Assembly (NCBI GenBank): GCA_049999725.1
Contig: JBNGIS010005664.1
Location: 40,479 to 96,301 of the forward strand
Source: Haplomitrium mnioides
Taxonomy: Eukaryota; Marchantiophyta; Haplomitriopsida; Calobryales
Length of the DNA stretch: 55,823 bases
Direction: 5' to 3'
Shown here: piece after piece, positions 22,695-35,735 of the stretch
Layout of the letters: each line of letters begins with the position of its first letter
Numbering within the stretch: position 1 is the first letter of the stretch
Position numbers and translations under genes: made by a program
Notes under the pieces: generated by a model
The model's database searches: none
The model's input: the letters and a program-made list of their open reading frames with translations, nothing else
What the model was told of the DNA's origin: nothing

Positions 22695-24056
22695 CAAAGC
22701 ATCCCAAACAAAAATTTTTGAGTTCTAGAAGAGAGTCTTTGAGCGGTTTAGAATCAAAGTTTTACATAGTAGTCTTTGTATGTACAAGATTTTGGGTTGT
22801 GTATTAGAGTTTGTGCATGTGGAAGGCTTTGACTTCCATACCAAAGTCTATGCGCAAATAGAAATCCAAGTGCAACAAAGACTATGCTCAACAAAGGTTC
22901 TAAGTTCTGTAGTAGAGTCTATGTGTGCATGAGGTTTCAACTTGCGCATCAAAGTCTATGCACGCATAAGGTTTAGACTTCTAGATCTGAGTCCATATGC
23001 GCTAAAGGTTCTATTTTCCATAATGAAATCTAAACGCGGTTACGACTTTTTTTTCTGAATCGGAATCTAAGAGTAAAAGGGTTACAAAGATCTACATCAG
23101 AGTCAAAGCGTGCTAAGGGTTTCAAGTTTTATATCAAAGTGCATGCTAGCAAAGGATTAAGTAGTTGATTTGGGTAGATTCTTGAGTGATACCAAAAATC
23201 AATACCAAAACATTAAACTCTTCTAGCAAACAATATAGAAGGAAAGAATATAGTTATATTTTGAGTCAGAAAACATTTTACAAGCCAAATTAAGATTATG
23301 ATTAAATGTTTAAGTTTCATTTGGAGATGATAAAAATGAGCCTAGAATGTTTTACACTAAAAGATTCAAGGTGGCATATAAATTCAAGACATTTCTTGAA
23401 TTAAATTCTCATGTATTTTATGAAATAATAAACTTAAATTACAACATAGATTGAAGGTACACAATAAACAAAAAACATGGTCTACCTCCGTGTTGATAAT
23501 GTTGATTGAATCTCTTTCAAACACGCCCAAATTGATTGCTTTATGTCTTTCATACTCAAACAAATTTGATTTAATTGTAGCTAGAGTGGTCTTCTTCAAT
23601 TGGGTTTTTGTGTGAGAAGAAAATAAAAAACAAAATTGTGATTTTTGTTTCATCAAGTATATCAATATGCAACTTGGATTTGCATTTTTCTTTTGTTGCT
23701 GTCATTTTTTCTAGAAAGTACTATTCAAAAAATGCATCTTCAACGTCACAAGAAAACCATTGAACACATACTTATTTTAAGTTGGGAGGTTTTTCCTCAT
23801 CAAATAAGAAAATGTTGAGGACTTTGGCAATCCAAAATGGTCCGTTTTTTAGATCGAGTGATGTATTAACACAAATAAACATTTTGGCTTTCACCTCATG
23901 TAGGTTGCCAAATTTGTGCCTATATCTCGTGTGATGTGAAATAGTCCCTTCTTGTGGCCTAGGTACTCCATTATAGACTACTGGACGTGTAGAAAGTATA
24001 TGTTCTATTGGAATATATCTATTTTTCTTCTATTTTATTGTTTGTCATCTGCTAAT
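22695..24056 (-). pseudogene. Copy F, 3' part of gene 1 with its array (part 2)
   Basis: The minus strand of 23665-23430 reads KTQLKKTTLATIKSNLFEYERHKAINL, matching the C-terminus of gene 1 in copy B (20895-20990). Homology runs from 24050 (20460 in copy B) down to 22695 (21935 in copy B), including a 3' array at 22730-23160. Both edges are abrupt: copy B begins at 22694 and the terminus of copy D/E begins at 24057. It is therefore a remnant interrupted by two later insertions. Confidence 0.65.
22730..23160. repeat. Array in 3' flank of gene 1 (copy F)
   Basis: Decayed units of roughly 35-45 bp of the type caaagtctatgcacgcataagg and gtttcaacttg. Inverted relative to the homologous array at 21560-21930 of copy B. 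Confidence 0.65.
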
Positions 24057-25551
24057 AACAACCGCTACTTTGAACTAGGAACCGCTACTAGATTCCTATT
24101 TTAATTTTCACTCTCAAAAACCAATTTTGAAATTTTAGCATCCAAAATCATGATTTTCATGCTAGTAGTGCTCGTTTACAAGAAAATGTTATTTTATATA
24201 TCAAAATTACTTATTTCAAGATCAGAATGTATTCAAAACAAATATCCTTATGAGAATATTGTCATATTTGCTTTTATAAGTTATGCTTTAAAAAGCACGA
24301 GCATCACCTAACAAAAAATATACAAAGTGTACACGACATTTGTTGCTAAATATTTTCAAAACTAAGCAAGATATCATTCATTTCACAAATTGATGAAAAC
24401 ATTCAAATTTTTTTAGAAACATATTCAATCAAAAAAAGATGCTTAAGCACGTATGAACTTTGAACCGCAGTCTTAAAGCTCATGCATATAGAGATTGTCG
24501 AAGCAACTTTGCACTTGGAAAGGTAAAGCTCACATATGTATAGAACGTTGAGGTTGTCACATGCAAGAACTTTGAACTAGAACCCAAATAGGTAGGCGAA
24601 AGAGGATTGTTGAAGCAAAATAATTGTGAAAAAGCTGCTAAAACCATGGCGCGCTTGGACAACTAAAGACCACGCAAGCTTGAACAACTAAAGCCTATGC
24701 ATGCAAAGATAGCTGAAGCCCATGCGAGCTTGAAAAGTTAAAGCATATGCGTGCATGGAGAACAAAAGCCCATGCGAGCTTGAGCAACTAAAGCCAATGC
24801 GCGCATAAACAATAGAAGCCTACATGAGCACAGATTGTTGAGTAATTTGACTCAGGGACCTTCCATGCAAGCATAGACCTTGTAAATAATTTTAATGAAA
24901 ACAAATATGTTTTGCTTAAAAATATTTTTGCGAAGGAAATTGTATCGTGAAGAAAACACTTAAATTGGATTTGGAATGCAACAAGAAGAAAGAGGAATCA
25001 AATAATATTTTGTGAGATAAATACTTTATGAAGTACAAAAATAACATCCGTGTGATGCTACAGCCCTATCCTCTTTAGGAGAAATGATCTCATCTAAATC
25101 TATTGCTTGAGAAGCTTTGGCATCTACAACCGCTAGAGAGTTCTGTCAAGACTTTCCGATCCCAGAAGTCACTACAGAATCACCAAATGCACCTGCTATA
25201 CTAGAAGGAATAGGCTTTTTATAATACACATATACAATCTATGACTCGATCACATTGAATGGCAAAGAAGCCATTGTCAAAACTCTTTGAGGAATATAGA
25301 TAGATTGACGTCTACCATATTCCATTGCGATGCAATTTTGCATCAGCTTTGAAGCACAAACAAGGCCTGTGCAAGACCGAGAGAGAAGATCCAATATCCA
25401 ATCTTGCTCTGTTGTTAAATCGTTAATGAAAAAATTATACAAAGCTTGAGGCTTTTGGTAAACATTCAAAGGAGCATCATCTCTTGGATTTTTAAGCTTT
25501 GCAGTTACAACCGAACAGCTAAACACACTTTGCATAATTTGGCAAGGACAA
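24057..25551 (-). pseudogene. Copy D/E, 3' part: last exon of methyltransferase gene 2, array and terminus
   Basis: The minus-strand frame 25535-25239 has motif I as DWILDLLSRSCTGL, followed by LMQNCIAMEYGRRQSIYIP, which aligns with the last exon of copies A and C. The CIAMEY stretch fits motif II, where an acidic residue contacts the methionine part of AdoMet. The Gly-rich loop is damaged (SRSCTG). An array of aagcccatgcgagcttgaac-type units lies at 24430-24880, then the AT-rich terminal region to 24057 (AACAACCGCTACTTTGAA). The exon is cut at 25551 by the gypsy element and continues at 42531. Confidence 0.65.
24430..24880. repeat. Array in 3' flank of gene 2 (copy D/E)
   Basis: About nine units with core aagcccatgcgagcttga and a linker such as caactaaag. 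The class differs from the intron arrays (gagctt in place of gcgcat) and matches the class in copy C (44090-44350). Confidence 0.7.
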
Positions 25552-27801
25552 TGTCAGCCCCGTGGTCAAAGCCTTAACTCTTTTCTGACAGAGTTACTCT
25601 CGCTTAAGGGCTGACTAGTGTTTCGGGACCTTTTATGGGAGGGGCTTTGCATCAAATGGACCCCAACTTCTGCTTACCAGTTTAGAAATGACTGCACAAC
25701 ACTCAACAACACCCAAGCACACTCACACCCCTCCTTCAATCCTTAACCTCGAAAGGTGCCATTTGGAAGACAAGGGCAGATAAAACAAGGCATCTGACTC
25801 TTGGCTGCAATGGTCTCTTGGAGAGTCCTGAGTGATTCGTGTTTGCCTCACTGCTTGACCACTAGACCACAATTGCTTCAGCAGCCCACTTGCTCGTTCA
25901 CATTCATTTCCTCAAAACACACACGAGTAGGCTATGATGATGCTGAATCACTTTGTAGCATAATTCGGAAGTCCAAAATTGAACCCAATCAACTTGTATA
26001 CAAAAGGGAATCAGGTCCCAGTATCCAATTGTCACAATACAATGTTGTTAGTCCTGACTTCCCATGTCCAAGGTGTCCTCAGGATTGGACAAATGAAATG
26101 CAAACCTTCTAAAACTAAGAACTTCACAAAGCTACAAACAAAACACCAGTCTAACAACACACGTAAACATAAAGACCCCAATACTTCCACACTGCCCTGC
26201 CAACATTACAATCCTTTTCCACCTCTCAAGAACCGATCTTTCCTCTCGATCCTCCTCCAACTTCCATCAACAACTTCAGTTCTCTTCCAATCCTTCATCC
26301 ACCCACTCTTATTCAGATAGTTTTTCAACTTCTCTCGCGAGAAGCCTTGAATTTACTTCCTCATGCTCAGAAGAGGATTTCTTTGACTTCCACCTCTGGA
26401 AGACAGTCCCCTCGACTACTGGCCACCCACTCCACCTTGAGCTTTGAATGGATCTTCTATGCAGCGCGCGGGCACTAACACAACCACTCCTCTTTTGACT
26501 CCACTTGAGAATTATGACCAGAAACGCCTCCAAGCGCCCATAGGATTGATGCTCCTGCACAGACTATGCTGAGACAACCCAAAGATCCCTCCTTGGCAGT
26601 CTCTCACTATCAACCCCCTCCTTTAGGTGTTAACCCCCAAAGATTGCTCTTCGGAAGGAAAAGGCGGACATATATGGGGTTTAGGTTCTTTTAGAGATGG
26701 CCCTGCTACAAGTTATCACTTTCAGGCCTTAAGGATGTTCTTTCTCACCTTACAAACCCTTCTCCTTGTTCACTTCTTCATTCAGACATTCATCCACACC
26801 TCAAAAGCTTTTTTGATCAAATTCCAAAGTGGATTTCAGTTATCCTAAATAGGATCCAAACTCAAAGTTTTACAATACAGGATCAAGCCCTAATATCTGA
26901 ATTATACATGGGACCTGTCTACTGTACTACCTTACCCCCTGAGGCTAATTCTTGGATTCCTACTGAACGGAGATCATGTTCACTTCATATCTGAAATGTC
27001 TTTTCAGGAAATACAAACAGAATACAAAACTAACTAACCCAAGAACACACTCACACGCCCAAGATACACTCTGCCAATAATCCTCTGACTTGGGACAACC
27101 TCTGCAACACAAGCTTGAACTCTCAACACTCCCTTTCTCCCTTCCCTCTGCAGCTCATTTAGCTTTCCCAAAATCCACTTCCACTCACGCACCCTTCTCC
27201 AGATAGTTTTTTAACTTCCCTCGCGAGAAGCCCTGAATTTACTTCCTCAAGATCGGAAGAGGTCTTGTTTAACTTCCACCTCTGGAAGACAGTCCTCTCG
27301 ACTGCTGGATACTCACTCCACCATGAAGCTTTGGTAGATCTTCTTACACCGTACGCGGGCACAAATGCAGCTACTCCTCTTTGACTTCCCTTGAGAGAAT
27401 AAACCAGAAATGCCCTCTAAACGTTCTTGGGATTGTTGCTCCTACATAGGTAACACTGAGACGACCCCAAAGATCCCACTTTGGCAGCCTCTTTGATTTC
27501 ATAACAACCCAGACTTCCTTCCGCTTTCAAGTATCAGTCCACCTCCGATGCTGGTCCACCCGTAGTGATGAGTACACCTGGATCGCTTGGGCCTCTAGAG
27601 CTCGCCGCTCAATGATTCCCATCGCCCTTGTAGTCCACCTCCACCCCTGCTAGCCCCCTGCTCGAGTTCACCTGCTTCAAGTGAAGCTTCAAGAAATCTG
27701 TCCTCCCTCCCTCGTGTGCCTTTCTTTCTGCTATCGTTCTCACGACTTGCAAGCTTGCATCCACAATCAACCCCTCAAACATTGCAGACAATCGATTTAT
27801 A

Positions 27802-27820
27802 CCCCCCCCCCCCCCCCCCC
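27802..27820. repeat. C19 homopolymer
   Basis: An uninterrupted run of C inside the 3' LTR. A second run of 14 C lies at 30345-30358. Such runs are sequencing-error prone. Confidence 0.9.
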
Positions 27821-28199
27821 GCGCGAATTTCCTCATACCTTTTGTTTTTTCCCCCTCGCGATTTGGATCGTTGCTGCATTTGGACGCTGATCGTTGGAAG
27901 TTCGAAGAGGATTGGCGCAGATCGTAGAATGCAACCTCTAGGAAATCAGCTTAATTCTGCAATGCGATGAAGCTTGGCATAGATCTGATGGTAATTTCAA
28001 GGTCTTGGCTTAATTCGGCAAGGCAACAAGGGCTTGGCGCAAATCTGAAGTGAATTCCGAGGTTCATTCTGAAATTGCTCATCGATCCTCGAAGCACCAT
28101 GTTTTTGCATGTTTGCGGACACTCGGAAGAATCCCACGGGCTCTCTCGTAGCACCATGTTTCCACAAAGATCCAAGATTCTTGATGAATCTGTAAGACT

Positions 28200-28420
28200 C
28201 CTGTTGATTCCTAAGTCCCGCAGAGGTGCCACGTAATCCGCAAAGCTCACGATTCTTGCAAAATCTGTAAGATTCTTGCAGAATCTGTAAGATTCCCATT
28301 GATTCCCAAGTCCCGCAGAGGTGCCATGTAATCTGCAAAGCTCACGATTCCCATGGAATTTGTAAGATTCTCGCTGATTCCCAAGTCCCGCAGAGGTGCC
28401 ACATAATCCGATATGGCGCC
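28200..28420. repeat. Short tandem repeat in the 3' LTR
   Basis: The block aagtcccgcagaggtgcca occurs at 28213, 28308 and 28383 with a variable aatctgtaagattc-type spacer. It yields a repetitive minus-strand open frame (27951-28499) that I do not consider a gene. Confidence 0.75.
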
Positions 28421-31400
28421 GTCCGACACTGCCCCATAGAGGGGTAGGCAGACCATCGCGCTGATCGCTTGTTAACCCGCTAACTTTCCCAACTACCACA
28501 TCATCCGCAAGGTCCTGACCCTCTGAATAAGAACTATGAAGACTTCCATTTTTGCCCTTGTTGGATCGGTGATAGATCCTCTTTTCGGAACCACTTCCTC
28601 TTCCGTCAGATCTGCGCTAGATTGCCTCTTCGGCATCCTTAGTTCTTCCCTGATTGGATCTGTGATTCGTCATCCTTTTGAGTGATCCCTTCTCGTTTCT
28701 CCTTGTCGAACCTGTGATAGATTGCCATTTCAGCACTACTTGCTTCTCCTTGGTTCGTTGATAAATCGCTATTTCAGCATCCTTTCTTCTTATACCGGAG
28801 CTACGCTATATCCTTGTTTCGACCCCTTTGTTCTTCCCCCATCAGAACCCTGTTAAGTGGCCTCTCCACTTAGGGAGGTCAATCGGAACCCTGTTAAGTG
28901 GGGTTCTCCACATTGTAAGGCGGATGGGAACCCCTTTAAGTGGGCTCCCCCTGTTGATTTATTACCCTTTCGACTCTCTCGTTCCTCTTCCAATCGGACC
29001 TTCGATATATTGCCTTTTCGGCATCTTGTTCTCCTTCTCTGGCGAGATCTTCGATGGATCGCCATTTTGACACCCTCGTTCTTCTCCCAACAAATTTTTG
29101 ATATATCCATGTTTCGGTACCTTTTTCCCTTTCTAGCCAGACCATCGATAGATCACTATTTTGGCGCCTTGTTCTTCATGTGAAACCTTGTCTTATCTTC
29201 ATTTTGGATACCTCCCTTGATATAGGAACCCTAAGAGGCTCCTTCTCTTCACTAAGGCGTCGAAAAGTTTTATGTAAAAACATTGAAGAAGTTTTCTTTA
29301 CCTGACTTGTGGAAAAGTTTGTTGTAAGAACACCGCACACCAGAGCTCCTTTAACTTCCTTTCGTCCGAATCTTCGACATGTCACCCTTTTGGCCGATTA
29401 ATTATCCCGCTTCGGAACCCTCTTAACCGGTCCTCCCCACATCGGAAGACGAATTGGAACCACCTTAAGTGGGCTCCCCACTTAGGAAGGTGGGTTTTTG
29501 CTCCGTTCTTTAGATCAGACACCATCGAACTTCGACTTTTCGCGGATCATCCTTCCTTGTAGAGATTTTTAAATTAAATTCTTCACAAGAGCCTTCGGCC
29601 AATTCTTCTTTTGCAAGACTTCTCATAGATCACTTGCTCACAACAAGTACCTTCAGATTTCGTAGGACTGCCTCACAGTTGATTCTTTCATCGCAGAGCC
29701 ATTCATTTCACAACATTTCTTTGCAAGGATTTTTATAGGTGATTCTTCATGACATTCTCATTTTGTAGAGCTTTGGACCACAATTCGCAGCCTTCCCTTC
29801 GATCAATTCCGCACAACAAGGAGGGCCTTCGCATCCTGTTCATTCCTCTTGAAATCCTTTAGTGTGAATCCTTCTGCGATCAAAATCCTCTACTTGCAAT
29901 CCTTTTGTGGTCAGTCTCTGCTCTCTTGAATCAATTTCTCTTCTCTTGCAATTCCCGGATGCGACTTCTTTGGATGCGTCCTCCGCTATGATCAGCTTTG
30001 TGCAAAAGTCTCCTCTCATGGCTAGTTCGATTCAGCTTCCTTCTCCCCTGCGCGATTGATTTCCCTTCCTCGTCTTGTACCTGATCAATCTCTTCCTCGC
30101 AATTCGATCCCTTCTCCACATTCAATCCTGTTGTTGGTCTGCACCCGATCGATCTCCCCCTCGCCTCACCTCTGTTTGCTCGTTTTCGTCAGCTCGGGAG
30201 ATATCCCATATGTCCTTCTCTAGAAGGCACATGCTCTATATAAGCCTCCCCCTCCTATTATCTTTCGAGAGGCAACCCCTTAGAGGGGTGTAAGGCCACC
30301 ACATATCCCCTTTCTGCCCCTAGACGGACCTAGTTTAGGGCTAACCCCCCCCCCCCCCGGCCCCATGGCAGACTGTCCTCCAAGTTAGGTAGTTAGTGGG
30401 CTTGGCTTGGCCCTCGACAAATAGGTTAGTTTTATTACTTTTTATTTTATTTTCTTTTCTCCATCAGACCTCTAAAGTAACCTTGTCCTAATCTCAATCC
30501 TCCCCTTCTCTCCAAGCATGCCTTGAGCCATGTTTGTGTGCATTGGAAGTCATGTTGACCCAAAACATAGAACCTGCATGGCTTCTCGCTTAATTTTTTG
30601 AAATTTTTGCACTAAGCCCCTTCAAGCCCGGCTGACACTCACGAATTCGAGACCGAAAGAATTCCCTTCAATTCAAGTGGCGATCCACCTCCAAATGTTG
30701 GTCCACCCGCACGATGAGTCCACCTGGATTGCTTGAGACTCTAGAGCTCCACCCTCAACGATTCTCAGCGCCCCTCCAGTCCACCTCCACCCCTGCTGGT
30801 CCCCTTGCACGAGTCCACTCCCTCACGGGAATCTTGGTTGGAATTCTCTCCTCTCTCCCTCGTTGCTTCTTCCTCTTCGAGTTTGCTCTAACAACTCAGT
30901 TTTGCATAAACAACAACCTTCAGAATGTCGCAGTGATCCCAGCTATACTCCCCTTACGGGCGCACGTCCCCCTCAACAATTTCTTGATCAAGATCGACCC
31001 CCTCCTCTTCGTTGGACTTTGGCCGTTTTTCTCGTTAACAACTGTTTCTTGACAAGCTGACACCTGGTAGATAGTCCGCGTTTAACGATCATCTCTTTGA
31101 AGCATTCAAGATCGGAGGAGGAAGATTGTCAGAGAAGGCTTGGCTGAACCCTACCTTCGATTCGTAGTGCTCTCCCTTGCAGATTTTTGATCAGGAATCG
31201 CCTCGACGTTGGACGCATTAGCAACCCCGTACCAATTCCAATTTGATTCCTTCGAAGCATCTCGTTGAGCGCAGATCCAAAGTTTGGTCAGAGAGATTTT
31301 TCCCGTAGAGAAATTTGAAGAATTTCATTTGGAGAGGATTGGATTCGCAACAGATGGGTTACCCGAAGCATCCCGCGGGCTGCTTCTCAATCATCATCGA

Positions 31401-33807
31401 TTCTCCTCGTTGCCATGCCACCGCGATTACCCGTGGACCCCCGCAAGCGCTCGCAGACCCTCACAAGTCGCCACGTCATCCACAAACTTCCTCGGAACCC
31501 CGCCGTTGCTCTTGAAACCTCGTCGTCGCTCGCAAACCCTCACCGTTGCTCGCAGACCCTCGCAAGCCGCCACGTCATCCGCACCGCACCGTCCAACGCC
31601 GCTCTGCAAAGGGGTAGGCGGACCGACACATTGACTGGATTCCGCGGTTGACCCGCGCTGACCCGGAGGACCCTCGGACCACCTTCGAACACCATGTGAT
31701 CCACTACTGCGCCGTCTAACGCCGCCCCGCAAAGGGGTAGGCGGACCGACGCATTGACTAGATTCCGCGGTTGACCCGCGCTGACTCTTCTCTTCCGCGG
31801 ATGCCACGTCATTCGCAAAATAGTTCCCTCATCAAGTAAGAACAGTACCGTTGTCGCCGTTTCAAAACCCGCTTGCAATAAGAACTGAGGCTCCCTTCGC
31901 TTAACTTTTCCCTCCGCTTGATATAAGAACTAAGGCGTACTCCCCTTTGATCCCCTTTGAATTTTCAACGTCGCCTTGTCAAACTTTCGTCCTCGCCATT
32001 TTCGGAACTGTGATAGGTCCCCTTTTCGGCTGTTGGCCCTTGCTTCTTCTTCTGGCCAGAATATCGCTTGATCGTCTTTTTGCCATCCTTTGATCTTCTT
32101 CTGGCCCTATTGTCGATGGATCACCTTTTCGCCCTCTTGATCTTCCTCTGGCCATATCATCGATTGATCACCTTTTCGATTTTACTCGGCTCTCCTCTAA
32201 TCAAACTCGCGATAAATTCCCCTTTCGGTGCTCTTCCCTTGCCTCTTGTTGGATCATTAATAGGTCGCCCTTTCGCATTCCTTGGTTCTTCTGGTCGGAT
32301 CATTGATAGATCACCTTTTTGTCATTGCTTGCTCTTCGTCTGGCTGGACCCGTGATTCATCACCCTTTCGGCTTTTCTTGCTCTCTTCTGGTCAGACCCG
32401 CAATAAATTGCCTTTTCGCCACTCTTTCCTTGGTCTCTGGTTGTGCTTCCCGTCGGATCCTCGTTAAGTGGGCTCCTCACGTAGGGGGCCTGATCGGAAC
32501 CCACTTAACTAGAGCTCCCCACTTAGAGAGGTTGGACCTCGTTAAGTTTTACGGGACCCGCCAATTTTCCGCTGAAGGTCCGCGGACTCTCTAGGACTGC
32601 CATGTGTCCTCGAATCCCGTGCAGTGCGCCGGAGCTGCCACGTTTCCACAGCGCCCTACAGACTCCTTCAAGATCCGAAACTATGATGAATCGCTGCTTT
32701 GCCCTTCTTGGTTAGCCTCGCAATTGCCTTAAGCAATCCTCCATGCCGTAGAAATGGTGACAAGTCACCTTTTGGTTAGTCATTGCTTTGCTTATCCCCG
32801 TTTTGCCCTTACTTCGGACCCGTCGGACCCCCTTAGCGGATCCCTGTTAAGCGGTCCCCCCACGTTGTAAGACGGATCAGAACCCGCTTAACCGGGTTCC
32901 CCACTTAGTGTGGTGCGACCCCATCGAACTTTTCGGACCCCCATGAGCTGCCACGTCGCCTCCTAAATTCCGTGAAGCACGCTTGGAGCGCCACGTTTCC
33001 GTAGCACCCCACGGACTCCTCGTAACTTCCTTCCTTCGGGTTGATTCTTCGCATCGATCCACCTCCTCTGGTTCGATTGTATCAGCTAGCTTCTGATTAT
33101 GAAGCACCTCCTTCCCTTCTCGCATGGGCGACCCACCGCGGGGCCTCATCCTCTGGATTCATCCCACTGCCTCCTCTTTACCGGTCTTCACCCGCCGCAT
33201 GCTCCTTTGTTCGTCGTTCGTTGCCGCTGGGCAAGTCTCCGCAGTGCTGCGACCTCTGATCCACTTGCGTGATGGCCCTCTGCACGCATCTAGCTGTCCT
33301 CGCCTTCATCTCCCGCAACTCTTCTTGTGAATTCCTCCTCACATGATTCCTCTTCGATTGTTGCTGGCTCCCTTCTCCATGAATTCCTCCACGATTCATC
33401 CCCTTTGATCTCTACCCTCGTCTCCTCGAATCCTTCTGCTGCTCCATTCTTTTGATCTCCCTCTTACCTCTACTTGATTTCCTCTTGCTCACTCTTGTCA
33501 GCCATGCCTCTGTTACTAATTGTTGCAAGTTCCTTTGATCCTCTTGCTAGCCTTCTTACTTGACTCCTCTGGATTCCATAGGGCTCCCCCTTGCATTGCA
33601 GGATCCATGAGCTTCACTGGAGGAAGCAGAAAAGAAAGGAAGAGAAGGGAAAAAAGAGAGAGGAAAAAGGTGTAGGATTGGCATAACAACAATAAAACAA
33701 TAAAATACAAAGGGATACAAATAACTAATGCAAACTGAAAGAATTTACAAGGCTAGAAGCTCAATAATCACAAAAAAAAGAAAAAATGCAAACACACCCG
33801 GCCGACA

Positions 33808-34171
33808 TAACTCCCCTTTTAATTGTGCAGCGACCCTACAAACACCTTCCTCCTTCTGACCTTCTTAGCTCCTCCGTGGCCGCTGCTCTGACCTCTCTTA
33901 TTGGGTGCCTTTAGTCAACCTGGTCACCATCCATGCCCCACTCATACAACACACTGACACGAACGAACACAACTCACTACGCAATGCTAAACATACAGAT
34001 GTACAAAAAATCTCCACGCCTACTATATACGGCAACACCCTCCACGTTAGTCCGCGTGGTAGTAATACTGCTTGAGCCGGTCGTAGTGGACCCAGTTGGG
34101 TAGGTGTGCCCCTGTCATTGTGCTCAACTCCACTGACCTATTGTCGTGAAACACTCTCACTAGGTATGGCC
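33808..34171 (-). promoter_or_regulatory. Polypurine tract and 3' non-coding end of the gypsy internal region
   Basis: On the minus strand aaaaggggagt (about 33810-33820) lies directly before the 3' LTR start TGTCGG. It is the expected priming site for plus-strand DNA synthesis and fixes the LTR boundary. The rest has no coding signal. Confidence 0.75.
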
Positions 34172-35340
34172 CTATCCACCAGGTATGTAGCTTCTCGAGG
34201 AAGTGATAAACCTGTTGTCGTAGAGTAGCACTAGATCCCCTCCTGCGAAGTCGATTGGTCTCAGCTTCTTGGTCAGTTGCTGCCGATGTTCCAGCCTCTC
34301 ATGTGCCCCTGCTCGGATCTCTTCTAAGGCCTCCAAGTGATGCACCCTTTCCGTTCGGCTCATGCCCTCTGCCATTCTCTCCTCAACTGTCACCCGAGGT
34401 GTGGGGACTTCAAACTCCACTAGGACCAGCGAGTGCTGTCCAAAGACCAAGAACTAGGGGCAGTGGCCCGTGGTGGTCTTGTAGGCCAGGTTATAGGCGT
34501 GGGTGGCAGTTAGCAGCTTCAAGTCCCAGTCCACCTTGTTGGCCGCCACTGTTTTGTTCAAAATCTTGCCCATAATCCTGTTGGCCCTCTCCGTTGACCC
34601 ACTAGCCTTAGGGTGGTAGGCTGTGGTTTCTGGTGCTTGACCAAGTACTTCCCTATGAGCTCACAAATGACCTGATTAACAAAATGTGTACCTTGGTCAC
34701 TTACCAACTCCAGCGGCACCCCGAATCGGGTGAAGATCTGTTCGTAGAGGAACCAGGCCACCATTGGCGCGTCATCTTTCCTAGTCGCCCTTGCCTCCAC
34801 CCACTTGGTAGTGTAGTTAGTCAAAAGCGGAATGTACCTGTTCCCGCGTCTCGTGGACAGAGTGATGGGCTCGATGAAATTTCCCCACTTCTCAAATGGG
34901 GCCAAGGGGATGATCGGAACTAGGGGATGGTGGCATACTGTTGTTGGTTTCCCGATCCGCTGACATGCGTCACACCTCTTCACAAAGAAGTGCACATCCC
35001 TATACAGGGTGAGCCACCAATACTTAGCATCCACGATCTTTCAAATGGTGGTTTCTGCCGCAAAATAACCGCCAGCCTCTTCCTCGTGCATTGCTTGCAT
35101 CACCACCGTGGACTGGTCTTTCTCTAGACACCTGCGTATCTGCCCGTCCATGCCTTGCCTATGCAGCATTCTCTTGATCATGAGGAAGGGCCTCACCTTT
35201 ATGAGAAACAATGTTGCTTGCTCTAGGTTGCGCATTGGGGGAATCTTTGCCGTCAAGAGGAACTCAATGATGTCCCCATATTCTGTGGGTTTCCCCTCTC
35301 GGACATGGAACAGGTCTTTGTCAGGGAAGGTGTCCCCCAC
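34172..35340 (-). pseudogene. Gypsy integrase
   Basis: A zinc-binding CDACQRIGK (about 34965) lies before the catalytic core. The usual first Asp position reads WGNFIEPI (expected D before F), so it seems lost; the second Asp is in VSDQGTHF (about 34700). The third catalytic region (HPKA-NGQAE type) is garbled after YLVKHQKP by a frameshift near 34630. The C-terminal region (34450-34172) has RPIDFAGGDLVLLYDNRF, typical of gypsy integrase tails without a chromodomain in view. It would insert element DNA into the host chromosome. Dead as it stands. Confidence 0.8.
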
Positions 35341-35735
35341 TCCCTCTGCACTTGGCTACCCCTTAATCCTTGAGAAAAAGTCAGCATTTTGGTGTCTCTT
35401 CCCCGGCTTGATTCGCACCTCAAAGTCAAACTCCTGGAGCAACAACATCCACCTCGCTACTCTCTCCATCAGGTCTGGCTTGTTGACCATGTATTTTAGG
35501 GCATCATGATCAGTGTGAAACACCACCTTCTAATGCAGCAAGTAGTGTCGAAACTTCTTCAGAGAGTAGATTATCCTAGGGCCTCACGGTTGATGGGCGA
35601 GTAATTCATTTCTGCCGTTGAGAGGAGTCTGCTGGCAAAGTAGATTGGGTGGTTCTTGCCCTCCTCATCAAGCTGGCTCAGCATCGCCTCCACACAGAAG
35701 CTCGAAACATCCACCATCATGTGGAACTCCTTGGT
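35341..35735 (-). pseudogene. Gypsy RNase H
   Basis: Minus-strand translation across frames reads MLSQLDEEGKNHPIYFASRL (about 35690-35630), followed after a stop and frameshift by HTDHDALKYMVNKPDL and KPGKRHQNADFFSRI (35525-35370). These are the RNase H core and its closing H/D motif. The domain removes the RNA strand during reverse transcription. At least one stop (near 35590) interrupts it. Confidence 0.7.

Larger units (their letters stand above)
25552..33807 (-). repeat. 3' LTR of the gypsy element, 8.26 kb
   Basis: Bounded by tgtcagccc at 25552 and ccggccgaca at 33807. The segments 25552-26580 and 32125-33807 match the 5' LTR (39828-40842 and 40843-42530) closely; 26580-32125 has no counterpart there. 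That extra part holds internal duplications: 26305-26650 recurs at 27185-27555, and 27530-27680 recurs at 30675-30830. It is GC-richer than the surrounding DNA. TATATAAG-like sequence on the minus strand lies at about 30236-30246. Open frames here are repetitive and not convincing genes. Confidence 0.8.

Noticed and set aside
27951-28499. 182-residue minus-strand open frame in the gypsy LTR
   Set aside because: It is made of a short DNA tandem repeat (period 75-95 bp) and has repetitive peptides without a domain.
31284-31878. Overlapping open frames of 66-126 codons on both strands
   Set aside because: GC-rich repetitive LTR sequence keeps several frames open at once; peptides are low complexity.
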